From the NCBI RefSeq assembly GCF_000799165.1, contig NZ_JUGF01000001.1:1-64000 (forward strand): 64,000 nt of DNA. The letters run 5' to 3'. The notes beneath the pieces are model-generated. The model searched no databases. It saw nothing but the letters and a program-made list of their open reading frames with translations, and was not told the origin of the DNA. Every line of letters starts with the position of its first letter. Within the stretch, counting starts at the first letter, position 1. This document shows, piece by piece, positions 44,588 through 54,397 of this stretch. Both the position numbers and the translations under genes were made by a program. The DNA comes from Methylotenera versatilis 7. GTDB taxonomy: Bacteria; Pseudomonadota; Gammaproteobacteria; Burkholderiales; Methylophilaceae.

Positions 44588-45262
44588 GTGTTTAGTGATT
44601 CTGATCGCAACTTTATGGCCAGCAACATGAAAATTGTTGTTGAATCTATTGAACACAAACTTAATGAATCGTTTTTTGCCGAATTCAAGCCAATTGCGAT
44701 TAGCACAATATCTACATACATTGAAGCCATTAAAAATTTCGAGGCGTCAGGAGTAAAACGGGACTTGGATTTTGGCCAAGACAACGAGGCTGAAGAGTTT
44801 ATACGTTCACATCACTGCGACCTTGTAGATGAAATCGACAATGAGGATGTTATTCAGGTGCTTGATACTTTACGGTACTCATTTTCGTGTTATGCATACA
44901 ACGGCCTTCACCAACTCTATACTCGCCAAGAAAACGAATGTTGGCATCCCAAAATAAAACTCACAGAGGTTCTAACGCCTAATGATATTGAATTACTTGA
45001 TCAAGTTCTAACCCTGTATCGAGGTTGCGATATTAGTGAGCTTGAAAATAACTCTTTCGGTCAGGCGTGGACTACTTCATTAGAGGCGGCCAAAGAGTTC
45101 GCATACATTCATTATCGAAACCAAGCTTGGTTCAATGAAAACAACAGAGTCGTGTTAGAAACAACATACTCCAAAGATCATGTATTATTTTCAGATCAAT
45201 CAGATGAGTATGAAGTGGTGGTTGATGTGGGAAAATTAGTTGATGTACGTAAACACTCCTAA
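44588..45262 (+). CDS. Putative mono-ADP-ribosyltransferase (R-S-E type)
   Basis: 224 residues from GTG 44588 with TGGAGCCTGG upstream. The C-terminal half has the ART pattern: LTLYRGC (Arg145), FGQAWTTSLEAAKEFA (161-164 as the STS-like motif) and SDEYEVVVD (Glu207/Glu209 as candidate catalytic glutamates), with VVLETTYSKDHVLFSD before it. The N-terminal 120 residues are helical and unique. Such enzymes transfer ADP-ribose from NAD to protein or nucleic acid; the target is unknown. No obvious antitoxin beside it. Its stop lies in the first arm of an attC-like site, so it resembles an integron cassette gene. Confidence 0.62.
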   Translation: MFSDSDRNFMASNMKIVVESIEHKLNESFFAEFKPIAISTISTYIEAIKNFEASGVKRDLDFGQDNEAEEFIRSHHCDLVDEIDNEDVIQVLDTLRYSFSCYAYNGLHQLYTRQENECWHPKIKLTEVLTPNDIELLDQVLTLYRGCDISELENNSFGQAWTTSLEAAKEFAYIHYRNQAWFNENNRVVLETTYSKDHVLFSDQSDEYEVVVDVGKLVDVRKHS

Positions 45263-45352
45263 CCTTTCAGTCAACCTGACCGCCCAAAGCTGCGCTTTGG
45301 GTTCCCTCCATCCCTCTGGCATTTCGGCGGCAGGTTGCTTCCAACGTTAAGC
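45257..45352 (+). repeat. attC-like integron recombination site
   Basis: 96 bp. R''-like TCCTAAC (45257-45263); 8-base spacer; L'' CAACCTGACCGCC (45272-45284). Its complement L' GGCGGCAGGTTG (45326-45337) lacks one base, leaving an extrahelical A; 8-base spacer; R' GTTAAGC (45346-45352) fits GTTRRRY. A CCCAAAGC/GCTTTGGG hairpin fills the centre. The stop codon of the ART gene overlaps R''. These are the marks of a cassette attC; no integron integrase is in the window. Confidence 0.72.
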
Positions 45353-45410
45353 TCTTAGTCGCCACATTCATGTTTTAATTCATCAGACACAGCCAATTGG
45401 AAGATTCGAA

Positions 45411-45617
45411 ATGGAAATCGGAAAAACATACGACATTGCCTTTTCAACAGGCCGCTATGAGATTGAATATGAAAAGTATGTGACATGCATTAAGAAAACA
45501 CCGAAGTCATATCGCGTAAAAAGAGTGAATGGAACTACTAGGCTCGTCGGCCATGACTCCATTTTGGAATTAAAAGAAGTTTCACCACTAACTGGAATGG
45601 AAACTCCGTTGAACTGA
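45411..45617 (+). CDS. Small hypothetical protein after the attC-like site
   Basis: 68 residues; GGAAGATTCGAA precedes the ATG. Begins MEIGKTYDIAFSTGRYEIEY and looks like a small beta-barrel (SRVKRVNGTTRLVGHDSILELKEV-like strands). It starts 58 bp after the attC core, where a second cassette gene would begin, but no clear second attC follows its stop. Function unknown. Confidence 0.55.
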   Translation: MEIGKTYDIAFSTGRYEIEYEKYVTCIKKTPKSYRVKRVNGTTRLVGHDSILELKEVSPLTGMETPLN

Positions 45618-45648
45618 ACATTTGGCCTACTCATCATTCAAGCAGAAT

Positions 45649-45667
45649 GTCCGAATTGGGCCGTTTT
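45649..45667 (+). repeat. 19-bp direct repeat left of the metal-resistance block
   Basis: GTCCGAATTGGGCCGTTTT, matched at 57565-57583 with two changes. It lies between the cassette-like genes and arsR. Confidence 0.5.
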
Positions 45668-45728
45668 CGACTACTTAGGATTGACGTTATCCGGCCCGAA
45701 GCAGCCATTCGCTAAATAAATATATCTC

Positions 45729-45758
45729 TTGACTGTATTTCTATATTTATGGAAATAT
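45729..45758 (+). promoter_or_regulatory. arsR promoter with ArsR operator
   Basis: TTGACT (45729) and a -10-like AAATAT (45753) with 18-bp spacing. The inverted repeat TATTTC / GAAATA (45736-45741, 45752-45757) overlaps the -10 region. ArsR-family repressors bind such imperfect palindromes and leave DNA on binding arsenite. Confidence 0.72.
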
Positions 45759-45764
45759 AGCTAC

Positions 45765-46088
45765 ATGGATATTAAATCAGCCGTATTACAACTTTCATCA
45801 ATTGCCCAAGAAGCGCGTCTGGAAATATTCAGACTACTGGTGCAGGCTGGACCAGAAGGCCTGCCTGCCGGAAGCATTGGCGAAACACTTCAAATCCCCG
45901 CCAGCACGCTTTCATTCCATCTTAAAGAATTAAGCCATGCTGGATTGATTCATTCACGCCAAGTGAGCCGTTTTATTTACTACTCAGCAAACTATGAGGC
46001 TATGAATGGCTTGCTAGCTTACCTCACTGAAAATTGCTGTGCAGGGGCAAAAGATTGCGCTCCTTCCTCTATATGCAAACCAAAATAG
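45765..46088 (+). CDS. arsR: ArsR-family arsenic-responsive repressor
   Basis: 107 residues from ATG 45765; an upstream ATG at 45729 falls on the -35 box and is rejected. Winged HTH: EARLEIFRLLVQAG, LQIPASTLSFHLKELSHAGLI, SRQVSRFIYYS. C-terminal cysteines (ENCCAGAKDC, SICKPK) form the likely As(III) site, as in ArsR proteins that sense through a C-terminal cysteine pair. It heads the ars operon and should repress it. Confidence 0.93.
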   Translation: MDIKSAVLQLSSIAQEARLEIFRLLVQAGPEGLPAGSIGETLQIPASTLSFHLKELSHAGLIHSRQVSRFIYYSANYEAMNGLLAYLTENCCAGAKDCAPSSICKPK

Positions 46089-46110
46089 AGAGTTCTAAGT
46101 AAGGATGGGT

Positions 46111-47178
46111 ATGGATAAAGTAACTGAATCAGGCGAATTGCAAATCACTAAACCAGCAATCGGAACTTTTGAACGCAATCTAACGTGGTGGGTGCTTGGC
46201 TGTATTGCTGTAGGTATCGCACTAGGCAAAGTCTTTCCAAGTTTCTTCCAATTAGTAGGAAGTCTAAAGGTTGCGGAAGTGAATTTTCCAGTAGCGGTGT
46301 TGATATGGCTGATGATTATTCCGATGTTGCTTAAAATTGACTTCAGTGCAATGAAAGAAGTGCTGACACATAGCAAAGGCATAGGAGTAACACTGTTTAT
46401 CAATTGGGTGGTGAAGCCCTTCTCAATGGCATTACTGGCTTGGATATTTATACGACACTTATTTGCTGGCTTGTTACCTGTAGAACAGATTGATAGCTAC
46501 ATCGCAGGATTGATTCTATTAGCCGCTGCGCCATGCACGGCAATGGTATTTGTATGGAGTGGCTTATGTGGTGGTGAGCCTAAGTTTACGCTCTCTCAAG
46601 TGGCAATTAATGATGCCATTATGTTGTTTGCATTCGCTCCACTTGTTGCTTTGTTACTCGGCCTATCAAGCATTACTGTGCCTTGGGCTACGCTATTTTT
46701 ATCTGTTTTGTTGTTTATCGTAGTGCCTGTGGTGATTAGTCAAATCTTACGTAAACTACTGCTATCAAAAGACGTTAATACTTTAGAAATCACGCTTAAA
46801 CGCTTACATCCAATCTCACTCTTAGCATTACTCATTACATTAGTACTCTTGTTTGCATTTCAAGGCGAGCAAATATTAGCTCAGCCTATCATTATTGGAC
46901 TTCTAGCCATTCCAATTACTATTCAGGTGTATTTCAATTCAATGTTGGCCTATTGGCTGAATAAGAAACTCAAAGTAGCACATTGCGTAGCTGGTCCATC
47001 TGCACTAATTGGTGCTTCAAATTTCTTTGAGCTAGCTGTGGCTACTGCAATTGCATTATTTGGGTTTAACTCAGGTGCAGCTCTTGCCACTGTTGTTGGT
47101 GTGTTGATTGAAGTGCCTGTGATGTTATCGGTGGTATCTATCGTTAATCGCAGTAAACATTGGTATGAAACTAATTAA
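46111..47178 (+). CDS. acr3: ACR3-family arsenite efflux transporter
   Basis: 355 residues from ATG 46111, spaced 5 bp from AAGGA; ATG 46105 overlaps that site. About ten membrane helices. Typical ACR3 segments: LTWWVLGCIAVGIALGKVFPSFF, AAPCTAMVFVWSGLCGGEP with the conserved cysteine, and SALIGASNFFELAVATAIALFG. It exports As(III) using the proton motive force. 22 bp after arsR. Confidence 0.95.
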   Translation: MDKVTESGELQITKPAIGTFERNLTWWVLGCIAVGIALGKVFPSFFQLVGSLKVAEVNFPVAVLIWLMIIPMLLKIDFSAMKEVLTHSKGIGVTLFINWVVKPFSMALLAWIFIRHLFAGLLPVEQIDSYIAGLILLAAAPCTAMVFVWSGLCGGEPKFTLSQVAINDAIMLFAFAPLVALLLGLSSITVPWATLFLSVLLFIVVPVVISQILRKLLLSKDVNTLEITLKRLHPISLLALLITLVLLFAFQGEQILAQPIIIGLLAIPITIQVYFNSMLAYWLNKKLKVAHCVAGPSALIGASNFFELAVATAIALFGFNSGAALATVVGVLIEVPVMLSVVSIVNRSKHWYETN

Positions 47179-47193
47179 TTTTAAGAGTAACGC

Positions 47194-47672
47194 ATGAACA
47201 TATTATTTTTATGTACGGGCAATTCTTGCCGTTCCATCTTAGCTGAAGCGACATTTAATGCATTAGCACCTAGTGGCATAAAACCATGAGTGCAGGTAGT
47301 CAGCCTGCTGGATATGTGCATCCGAAATCTATTGCTTTGTTAATATCTAAAGGCATTGCAACTGAAGGCTATTACAGTAAGTCTTGGGATAACCTACCAG
47401 TAACACCCGATATCGTAATTACTGTTTGTGGTAATGCTGCAGGTGAAACTTGTCCAGCTTATTTAGGCAAAGTGATTAGAGCGCATTGGGGTGTTGAAGA
47501 CCCTGCAAAAGCAACAGGAACCGATGCAGAGATTGATGCGGCTTTTGAATTGGCCTATTTAATACTGCGTAAACGTATTGAAGCATTTATAAAATTACCA
47601 GCATCACTATTTGAAGCTAAAAACGAAGCTCAACTTCAAGCTCAGCTCAATGCAATTGGTGAGATTAATTAA
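47194..47672 (+). pseudogene. arsC: arsC, thioredoxin-type arsenate reductase, interrupted by a frameshift
   Basis: The first part (47194-47289) reads NILFLCTGNSCRSILAEATF, the low-molecular-weight phosphatase P-loop with Cys7 and Arg13, then stops after 31 residues at TGA. The remainder (47286-47672) continues the family in another frame: MSAGSQPAGYVHPKS, DIVITVCGNAAGETCPAY with the redox cysteines. One base is missing near 47284. The stop and the downstream ATG overlap as ATGA, so two coupled polypeptides are conceivable; a sequencing error or a true mutation are the other options. It would reduce arsenate to arsenite for the adjacent transporter. Confidence 0.85.
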
Positions 47673-48392
47673 ATGGAAACAATTGATATTTTGCCAAACA
47701 TTGACAATACACTGCTCAGTAAAACTCACGTTTCTGAGTTAACCAATTACACGCCCTCTACACATGCACCTCGTTTTTTATTGCTATATGGCTCTTTACG
47801 GGAACGGTCTTACAGTAAATTACTGATACTTGAAGCGGCTAGATTGCTCGAAGCATTAGGAGGCGAAGTTAAGATATTCGACCCGCATGGTTTGCCATTA
47901 CCTGATGATGCGCCAGACACACATTCCAAAGTGCAGGAGTTACGAGAACTGGCGCTATGGTCTGAAGGCATGGTGTGGTGCTCACCTGAAAGACATGGCG
48001 CAATGACTGGCATCATGAAGGCACAAATTGATTGGATACCATTAACCATGGGCGCTGTTAGACCAACGCAGGGGAAAACACTTGCCGTCATGGAAGTATC
48101 GGGTGGTTCTCAATCATTCAACGCAGTCAATCAAATGAGAATATTGGGACGCTGGATGCGGATGATTACTATACCCAACCAATCATCTGTCGCTAAAGCT
48201 TTCCAAGAATTTAATGAGGATGGCAGAATGAAGCCATCTGCATACTATGACCGAGTGGTTGATGTGATGGAGGAACTGGTTAAATTCACGTTATTAACAC
48301 GTGATGTATCAGGGTTACTGGTAGATCGATACAGTGAACGTAAAGAATCAGTGGATGCACTCAGCAGTCGTGTTAATCAGCAAAAGATTTAA
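47673..48392 (+). CDS. arsH: ArsH, NADPH-dependent FMN oxidoreductase
   Basis: 239 residues. [21 protein letters not shown] is the flavodoxin-like FMN phosphate loop; [21 protein letters not shown] and [24 protein letters not shown] are ArsH hallmarks. Known members oxidise trivalent organoarsenicals or reduce quinones and metals. It starts immediately after the arsC stop, so the ars genes are one operon. Confidence 0.94.
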   Translation: METIDILPNIDNTLLSKTHVSELTNYTPSTHAPRFLLLYGSLRERSYSKLLILEAARLLEALGGEVKIFDPHGLPLPDDAPDTHSKVQELRELALWSEGMVWCSPERHGAMTGIMKAQIDWIPLTMGAVRPTQGKTLAVMEVSGGSQSFNAVNQMRILGRWMRMITIPNQSSVAKAFQEFNEDGRMKPSAYYDRVVDVMEELVKFTLLTRDVSGLLVDRYSERKESVDALSSRVNQQKI

Positions 48393-48409
48393 GAAAGTAA
48401 AACATCCTA

Positions 48410-48724
48410 ATGACGACCTCACCAATATCCGAACCTACACGCGAAGAAATCAATCAACTCACTGGTGCTGTGATGCTGGAGTTTGGTGCTGAGTGGTGTG
48501 AATATTGCCAAGTGGCACAAGACATTATTTCCTCTGAGCTTGTCCTACACCACAATATACGGCATATCAAGATTGAAGATGGCAAGGGTCGCGTTCTTGG
48601 TAGGACATTTACTGTTAAGCTTTGGCCGACTTTGATTTTTATGAAAAATGGAGTCGAGTTGAAACGATTAGTAAGGCAATTCAACCCCGAAGAGATTGAA
48701 TCAGCATTAAACTTGATTGATTAG
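48410..48724 (+). CDS. Thioredoxin-like protein
   Basis: 104 residues with active site EWCEYC, strand AVMLEFGAEW before it and the cis-proline region KLWPTLIFMKNG. No signal peptide, so cytoplasmic. As the last gene of the ars operon it is a plausible electron donor for ArsC. The CEYC motif differs from the usual CGPC. Confidence 0.9.
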   Translation: MTTSPISEPTREEINQLTGAVMLEFGAEWCEYCQVAQDIISSELVLHHNIRHIKIEDGKGRVLGRTFTVKLWPTLIFMKNGVELKRLVRQFNPEEIESALNLID

Positions 48725-48842
48725 TAATTATTATAGTTAATTACAATCGTCTACTTTGAGCCGCTTCATGTCTTTTTGCTGAGATGTAATAGTTCGGCCC
48801 TAAGCGGATTGTGAATTCAAGTTAAAATCATAAAACTACATT

Positions 48843-51173
48843 TTATGTGTGAGAATTTCTCAAACGTAATGCATTCGTAATCACAGAAACTGAACTCAAA
48901 CTCATCGCCAAAGCCGCAATCATGGGTGAGAGTAACCATCCAGTGAATGGATAAAGCACTCCCGCAGCTAGCGGCACACCTAATGCGTTATAAACAAAAG
49001 CAAAACCTAAGTTTTGTTTCATATTAGCGATGGTTTGCTCCGATATAGCACGAGCTTGCGCAATCCCGCGTAAGTCACCCTTAACGAGTGTTACCTGAGC
49101 GCTATTCATCGCTACATCAGTGCCAGTACCCATAGCGACACCAACGTCAGCTTTCGCAAGCGCAGGGGCATCGTTGATACCGTCTCCTGCCATTGCCACA
49201 ATACGACCTTCGCGCTGCAACTTATCTACGAGTGCTAATTTGTCTGCAGGTTTAACTTCTCCATATACTTCATCAATACCTAACTTGGAGGCCACGGACT
49301 TTGCTGTCATCAATCCATCGCCTGTCGCCATGATGACGCGCATGCCAGATGATTGTAAAGTAGCCAATGCTTCGGCTGTGCTTTCCTTAATTGGATCTGA
49401 CACGGAAAGCAACCCTGCTAGCTGACCATCAACGGCCAAATACATCACGCTGGCGCCTGTAGCACGTAATTCTTCTGCCTGTACTTTCAATGATTCGATA
49501 TGCACATTAAGTTGAGTCATCAGCGCAGTATTCCCTAGGGCCAGTTGTTTGCCGTTTACACGGCCACGCACACCAATACCCGTACTGGATTCAAAGTCTT
49601 CTACTTTATCAATAACCAAACCCTTTTCACGCGCGGCTTTCACAATAGCATCAGCTAATGGGTGTTCACTGCCTTGGTCAAGGCTGGCTGCTAGACCTAA
49701 TACTTCGTCTTCGGTATAACCTGATAATGCCAAAGCTTGATTAAAGCGCGGCTTTCCTTCTGTCAGCGTACCAGTCTTGTCTACGATTAAGGTATCTACT
49801 TTACGGAAGTTTTCGATAGCGGCTGCGTCGCGGAACAGAACACCCTGCGTTGCTGCCTTACCAGTAGCGACCATGATTGACATCGGAGTAGCTAATCCCA
49901 AAGCGCAAGGGCATGCAATGATAAGCACCGCCACTGCGTTGATCAAGCCATAAACCCAGCTAGGTTCTGGACCAAATAACCCCCAAACAACAAATGTCAG
50001 CAATGCGATTGCAACGACAGTGACTACAAAGTAGCCAGCCACTTGGTCTGCCATACGTTGCATCGGTGCTTTGGAGCGCTGGGCTTGGATAACCATCTGC
50101 ACGATACTGGCCAATACAGTTTGCGAACCTACTTTTTCTGAGCGCATGATTAGTGCGCCGTTAGTGTTTAGCGTTGCGCCAATGAGCTTATCGCCGACAC
50201 CTTTAGTCACGGGCATTGGTTCACCGGTGAGCATGGACTCATCTACAGCGCTGCCACCCTCAGTCACCACACCGTCGACAGGGATTTTTTCACCTGGACG
50301 TATCCGTAACATGTCACCAACATGTACATGCGTGAGAGGAACATCTTCTTCCACTCCATCAGCATTTATTCTGCGAGCTGTTTTAGGTGATAAACCAAGC
50401 AATGATTTTATTGCAGCAGACGTTTGTGAACGTGCTTTGAGCTCTAGAATTTGGCCGAGTAATGTTAACGATATAATCACTGCTGCCGCTTCAAAGTATA
50501 CGGATACACGACCCATTGCCATAAATGATGCAGGGAATACGTTTGGTGCAACCGTGGCCACAACGCTATAAATGAAAGCCGCTGCAGTACCCAATCCAAT
50601 CAACGTCCACATATTTGGACTACGATTGATTACTGATTGGATACCCCGCTCGAAGAAAGGCCAGCCTGCCCATAGCACTATAGGTAGCGTTAACACCAGT
50701 TCAATCCAACTTTGTGTGGTCATCTCAAACCACTGCAACCGATGACCAAGCATGGCTAAGAAAGTGACGATAATAGTGAGCGGAAGCGTCCAGATAAATC
50801 GTCTTTTAAAGTCGTGCAATTCTGGACTCTCAGCATCATCTAAAATAGGCATTTCTGGCTCTAATGCCATGCCACACTTTGGACAATCTCCAGCCTGATC
50901 TTGCCGAACCTCTGGGTGCATCGGACAAGTGTATATAGTCCCAGTGGGGATAGGTTCGGACAAAGTAGATTTTGTTTCTAAAACTTTGCTATCCGAGCTT
51001 GAGTTTTTATCTGAATACTTCGCTGGATCACCCACAAACTTAGCTCTGCAGCTAGCACTACAGAAATAAACTGGCTTGCCTTTGTAATTGAATACGTTAG
51101 GAGATTGATCTGTCACCGCCATGCCGCAGACGGGGTCTTTTAATGCTTGCAATACAGGACTATTTATAATCAT
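48843..51173 (-). CDS. copA: Copper-exporting P1B-type ATPase with YHS and HMBD domains
   Basis: 776 residues. N-terminal YHS-like domain DPVCGMAV ... [12 protein letters not shown], then heavy-metal-binding [24 protein letters not shown], both cysteine-rich. Eight membrane helices with CPC in IIACPCALG (about residue 422), phosphorylation motif DKTGTLTEG (about 466), HPLADAI and [10 protein letters not shown] (about 664). It pumps Cu(I) from the cytoplasm. No classical GMTCxxC domain is in the ATPase itself; that is supplied by the separate chaperone gene 29 bp upstream. GGAGTGAGACATC precedes the ATG. Confidence 0.95.
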   Translation of the reverse strand: MIINSPVLQALKDPVCGMAVTDQSPNVFNYKGKPVYFCSASCRAKFVGDPAKYSDKNSSSDSKVLETKSTLSEPIPTGTIYTCPMHPEVRQDQAGDCPKCGMALEPEMPILDDAESPELHDFKRRFIWTLPLTIIVTFLAMLGHRLQWFEMTTQSWIELVLTLPIVLWAGWPFFERGIQSVINRSPNMWTLIGLGTAAAFIYSVVATVAPNVFPASFMAMGRVSVYFEAAAVIISLTLLGQILELKARSQTSAAIKSLLGLSPKTARRINADGVEEDVPLTHVHVGDMLRIRPGEKIPVDGVVTEGGSAVDESMLTGEPMPVTKGVGDKLIGATLNTNGALIMRSEKVGSQTVLASIVQMVIQAQRSKAPMQRMADQVAGYFVVTVVAIALLTFVVWGLFGPEPSWVYGLINAVAVLIIACPCALGLATPMSIMVATGKAATQGVLFRDAAAIENFRKVDTLIVDKTGTLTEGKPRFNQALALSGYTEDEVLGLAASLDQGSEHPLADAIVKAAREKGLVIDKVEDFESSTGIGVRGRVNGKQLALGNTALMTQLNVHIESLKVQAEELRATGASVMYLAVDGQLAGLLSVSDPIKESTAEALATLQSSGMRVIMATGDGLMTAKSVASKLGIDEVYGEVKPADKLALVDKLQREGRIVAMAGDGINDAPALAKADVGVAMGTGTDVAMNSAQVTLVKGDLRGIAQARAISEQTIANMKQNLGFAFVYNALGVPLAAGVLYPFTGWLLSPMIAALAMSLSSVSVITNALRLRNSHT

Positions 51174-51202
51174 GATGTCTCACTCCTGCTGTTATAAAGC
51201 AA

Positions 51203-51454
51203 TTATCCGCAACAGCCTTTACCTTGAGATTGCTGTGCAGTATTGGATGTATCTACCCCATAACCAGCTCCTATTACCGCTGATTTTAATTGTTCAGGAG
51301 AGGTTAATTTCTCGTCATATTGCACTGTTGCCTTCCCATCGGATAAAGAAACGGTGACATCATTAACTCCATTAACGGTTTTAAGCGCTTGTGTAACATT
51401 AGATGTACAACCGCCACAGGTCATTCCTGTTACTTGTATAATTTCAGCTTGCAT
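51203..51454 (-). CDS. copZ: CopZ-like copper chaperone
   Basis: 83 residues, HMA fold with GMTCGGCTSNV. The C-terminus ends GKGCCG, an extra metal-binding tail. AAGGAG lies 8 bp upstream of the ATG. It should deliver Cu(I) to the ATPase encoded next. Confidence 0.93.
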   Translation of the reverse strand: MQAEIIQVTGMTCGGCTSNVTQALKTVNGVNDVTVSLSDGKATVQYDEKLTSPEQLKSAVIGAGYGVDTSNTAQQSQGKGCCG

Positions 51455-51570
51455 GGTGAAACTCCTTTTTCATTGTATTCAAGCAAATATCTGCCAACTT
51501 GTCATCTATCAATTGATGTTCAAAGTCTGTTCGATAACACATCTTAGATGTAAAGACGCATTGAATTAAC

Positions 51571-51604
51571 AACACCAGCTATACTAACTTTTATAGCTGG
51601 TGTT
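51571..51604 (-). terminator. 13-bp hairpin between multicopper oxidase and CopZ genes
   Basis: AACACCAGCTATA / TATAGCTGGTGTT with an 8-base loop, just after the oxidase stop on the minus strand. The U-tract is poor; it may attenuate rather than stop transcription. Confidence 0.65.
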
Positions 51605-51612
51605 AAGTTAAA

Positions 51613-53007
51613 TCAATGCTCCATATGCTCCATCGGTTTTCGTACAGACATTTCCGTACCGCCTTCTGGAACAGTCATCTCTGATCGTTCAACAGGTGGT
51701 AAATCGTTAATCACTTCATGTGCAACTGTACCTTTAGGGTTTTTGTAAGGTCCTGGATCTTTATAATCGTTACGCGCTAAACCTTCACGCACTTTGAGCG
51801 TGGTGAACATGCCACCCATATCAATGGCACCGAATTGACCAGTGCCGGACATCATGGGCAGTGTATTCTCTGGCAGCGGCATATCCATCATGCCAGCCAT
51901 TTCACTCATCTCGGCCATACCAGTTGCGCCCATGGGCATGTAGTCAGGCACTAGATTACCAATTTTTTTCACCAAATCCCCTTGCTTTACACCGAGTAAT
52001 GTAGGTACGTCATGCCCCATCGGGTTCATAGTGTGGTGACTTTTATGGCAATGAAATGCCCAATCTCCAGGATTATTCGCCACAAATTCAATGGCGCGCA
52101 TCTGGCCTACCGCGATGTCTGTAGTAACCTCTGGCCAGCGTGCTGTTTTCGGCACCCAACCGCCATCGGTGCCAGTCACTTCAAATTCATGTCCGTGCAA
52201 GTGGATGGGGTGATTCGTCATGGTGAGGTTGCCAACACGAATGCGTACTCGGTCGTTTTTGCGCACTACCAATGGGTCTGTGCCTGGAAAAACGCGGCTA
52301 TTAAATGCCCACAAATTGAAGTTCAGCATTTCCGCTATCCGAGGTGTATAGCTACCAGGCTCTATATCGTAGGAACTGAGTAAAAATACAAAATCTCGGT
52401 CAACGGCCATGAATTTAGGATTTTTTGGATGCGTCACCCAACTACCCATCATGCCCATCGCCATTTGCACCATTTCATCGGCGTGTGGGTGGTACATGAA
52501 GGTACCTGGACGCTTAGCCTCAAACTCATAGACAAAAGTTTTCCCAGGTTGTATTGGTGGCTGTGTTAAACCACTCACGCCGTCCATTCCGTTTGGCAAT
52601 GGCTGTCCGTGCCAGTGAATGCTTGTATGTTCAGGTAGTCTATTCGTTACAAATATTCTTACTTTATCGCCTTCAACTACTTCAATAGTAGGCCCTGGGC
52701 TTTGGCCGTTATAACCCCATAAGTGCGCTTTCATACCAGGTGCAATTTCACGTAATACTGGTTCAGCCACTAAATGAAATTCTTTTACGCCTTTATTCAT
52801 ACGCCATGGCAAAGTCCAACCGTTAAGTGTTACTACTGGATTGTAAGGTCGGCCGGTATTGGGTTGCAACGGCGCTTGAGTATTAGCATGCTCTGTAGAA
52901 ACAATTTCTGGTAATGCGGCCATTGCTACTTTACTAACTGCGGATGCAGCAATACCTGCACCTGCTAATCTAAAAAAGTCACGTCTGTTAAATTTAGAAA
53001 AATCCAT
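51613..53007 (-). CDS. CopA/CueO-type multicopper oxidase, Tat-exported
   Basis: 464 residues from ATG 53007, with GAAGGAAATTAAC upstream. Tat signal with NRRDFFRLAG. Copper ligands: HWHGQPLPNGMDG, MYHPHADEMVQ, HPIHLHGHEFEV and WAFHCHKSHHTMNPM (type 1 Cys-His-Met). A Met-rich C-terminal part (MGATGMAEMSEMAGMMDMP) resembles copper-tolerance oxidases. It oxidises Cu(I) in the periplasm. One base separates it from the upstream TolC-like stop. The T1 axial Met is Met in HHTMNPM by analogy. Confidence 0.93.
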   Translation of the reverse strand: MDFSKFNRRDFFRLAGAGIAASAVSKVAMAALPEIVSTEHANTQAPLQPNTGRPYNPVVTLNGWTLPWRMNKGVKEFHLVAEPVLREIAPGMKAHLWGYNGQSPGPTIEVVEGDKVRIFVTNRLPEHTSIHWHGQPLPNGMDGVSGLTQPPIQPGKTFVYEFEAKRPGTFMYHPHADEMVQMAMGMMGSWVTHPKNPKFMAVDRDFVFLLSSYDIEPGSYTPRIAEMLNFNLWAFNSRVFPGTDPLVVRKNDRVRIRVGNLTMTNHPIHLHGHEFEVTGTDGGWVPKTARWPEVTTDIAVGQMRAIEFVANNPGDWAFHCHKSHHTMNPMGHDVPTLLGVKQGDLVKKIGNLVPDYMPMGATGMAEMSEMAGMMDMPLPENTLPMMSGTGQFGAIDMGGMFTTLKVREGLARNDYKDPGPYKNPKGTVAHEVINDLPPVERSEMTVPEGGTEMSVRKPMEHMEH

Positions 53008-53008
53008 G

Positions 53009-54397
53009 TTAATTTCCTTCAATCATATTTTCGTTACCAATAAGTGTCATTTGTAATGTGCTATCGGCCACCCAAAATTCACGTAAAGATTCGATATAAC
53101 TTTGCACACTTGTCACTTGCGCACGCGCATCTCCAAACAGTTCAAATGGACTGGTCAGCATGCCGTTATAGCGAAGTTGGTTTTCTTGCAGAATTTTTTT
53201 GCGAAGCGGCACAATTTCATCACGTATATGCTTTGTCACATCGTAATTGGTACGATAGGTGTTATAGGCCTCACGGATTTCAGACTGTGCATTGATTGCT
53301 ACTTGTGCGACCCGATTGACCGATTGCATGTAAATGGATTCAGCCCGTGCAACGCGCGCTGTACCCCAATCAAATATTGGCAATTCAAATGAAAGCTCTA
53401 CACCCTTTTTATAAGGATCGCCACGACGACCTTCTAACACTCTTGCTGGGCCAATTTCTAATACATTAATGAAGCGTGTCGTCTTGGTAAGCCCGAGTTG
53501 TTTAGCTAATGCATCCGTTTCTAGTCGCATAGCCTGTAAATCTAGTCGCTGTTCAAAAGCTGCTTTCTCAAATGGTTGCAACTCTGTGATTGACTTAGGT
53601 AAATCTGGCAAACGTTCTTCCAAACTAAACTGATCAACTGATACACCTAGCAAACGTGATAGCGCTTCATAGGCAGATACTTTCTTGTTTGTCGCACTTG
53701 CGTAATCTAGTGCTGCATCAGCATAAAAGCTCTGCTCACGTGCTTGCTGTAGCTTGTTAAAGTTACCTGCCTTGACCATCCGTCTTGCTAATTCAGCACT
53801 GGCTTCTGCAGATTCTTTTACTTGCTCGCTATAGCGTACTTGCTCTGTTGCAGCGACTGCATTGAAATAGGCAATACGTGTGTGATTTGCGATTTTAATC
53901 ACTTCAAAAGCAGTTTTCTTCTGAGTTTGCACAAATCTCTGGCGTTCTATCTCTTTCATTTTAGGCATGGTTATAAGCGAGAAAATATTAAACGTGAGCG
54001 CTTGTTCTATACTATATTCACCATTATTTCTCACATACAGCATAGAAAACTTAGGGTTAGGCAAACGACCAGCCTGCACCAAATCCGCTTCCGATATACC
54101 AAGGTTGTAAAAGTCTGCCTGCAACCCTTTATTATTGAATAGAGCAATTTGTACGGCTTGCTCTACATTTAAACGTTTCGATAATAATTCGTTTACACGT
54201 TCAGTGACTTTATTCTTTTCACCTTCTGTTTTTGGCCAAACCACCTCTTGCTTGATGTGTTTTTGAGTAGTATCTTGCACAGCGCCAAAACCACCATCTT
54301 TAGAAAAAGTAGCACAACCGCCGAGTGCAAAACTGGCACTGATAATGGCGATTAGAGTACGAGATTTGATTGCTGCATGTTGTGCATTAGTGTTCAT
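53009..54397 (-). CDS. TolC-family outer-membrane lipoprotein of the copper cluster
   Basis: 462 residues. ATG 54397 is preceded by AAAAAGGAGAATCGC; the frame is open to 54520 without a better start. Lipobox LGGC (Cys28). The body is TolC/CusC-like: helical, NEGLQADFYNLGISEADLVQAGRLPNP-type segment, GVELSFELPIFDWGTARVARAES. In copper systems these proteins either form the outer-membrane duct of a pump or act in tolerance with the oxidase. No CusA/CusB-type partners lie here, so its inner-membrane partner is uncertain. Confidence 0.9.
   Translation of the reverse strand: MNTNAQHAAIKSRTLIAIISASFALGGCATFSKDGGFGAVQDTTQKHIKQEVVWPKTEGEKNKVTERVNELLSKRLNVEQAVQIALFNNKGLQADFYNLGISEADLVQAGRLPNPKFSMLYVRNNGEYSIEQALTFNIFSLITMPKMKEIERQRFVQTQKKTAFEVIKIANHTRIAYFNAVAATEQVRYSEQVKESAEASAELARRMVKAGNFNKLQQAREQSFYADAALDYASATNKKVSAYEALSRLLGVSVDQFSLEERLPDLPKSITELQPFEKAAFEQRLDLQAMRLETDALAKQLGLTKTTRFINVLEIGPARVLEGRRGDPYKKGVELSFELPIFDWGTARVARAESIYMQSVNRVAQVAINAQSEIREAYNTYRTNYDVTKHIRDEIVPLRKKILQENQLRYNGMLTSPFELFGDARAQVTSVQSYIESLREFWVADSTLQMTLIGNENMIEGN

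Noticed and set aside
45600-45720. Second attC site after the 68-codon gene
   Set aside because: A GTTGAAC-like start and GTTATCC-like end exist, but the inner arms do not pair and the core does not fit GTTRRRY.
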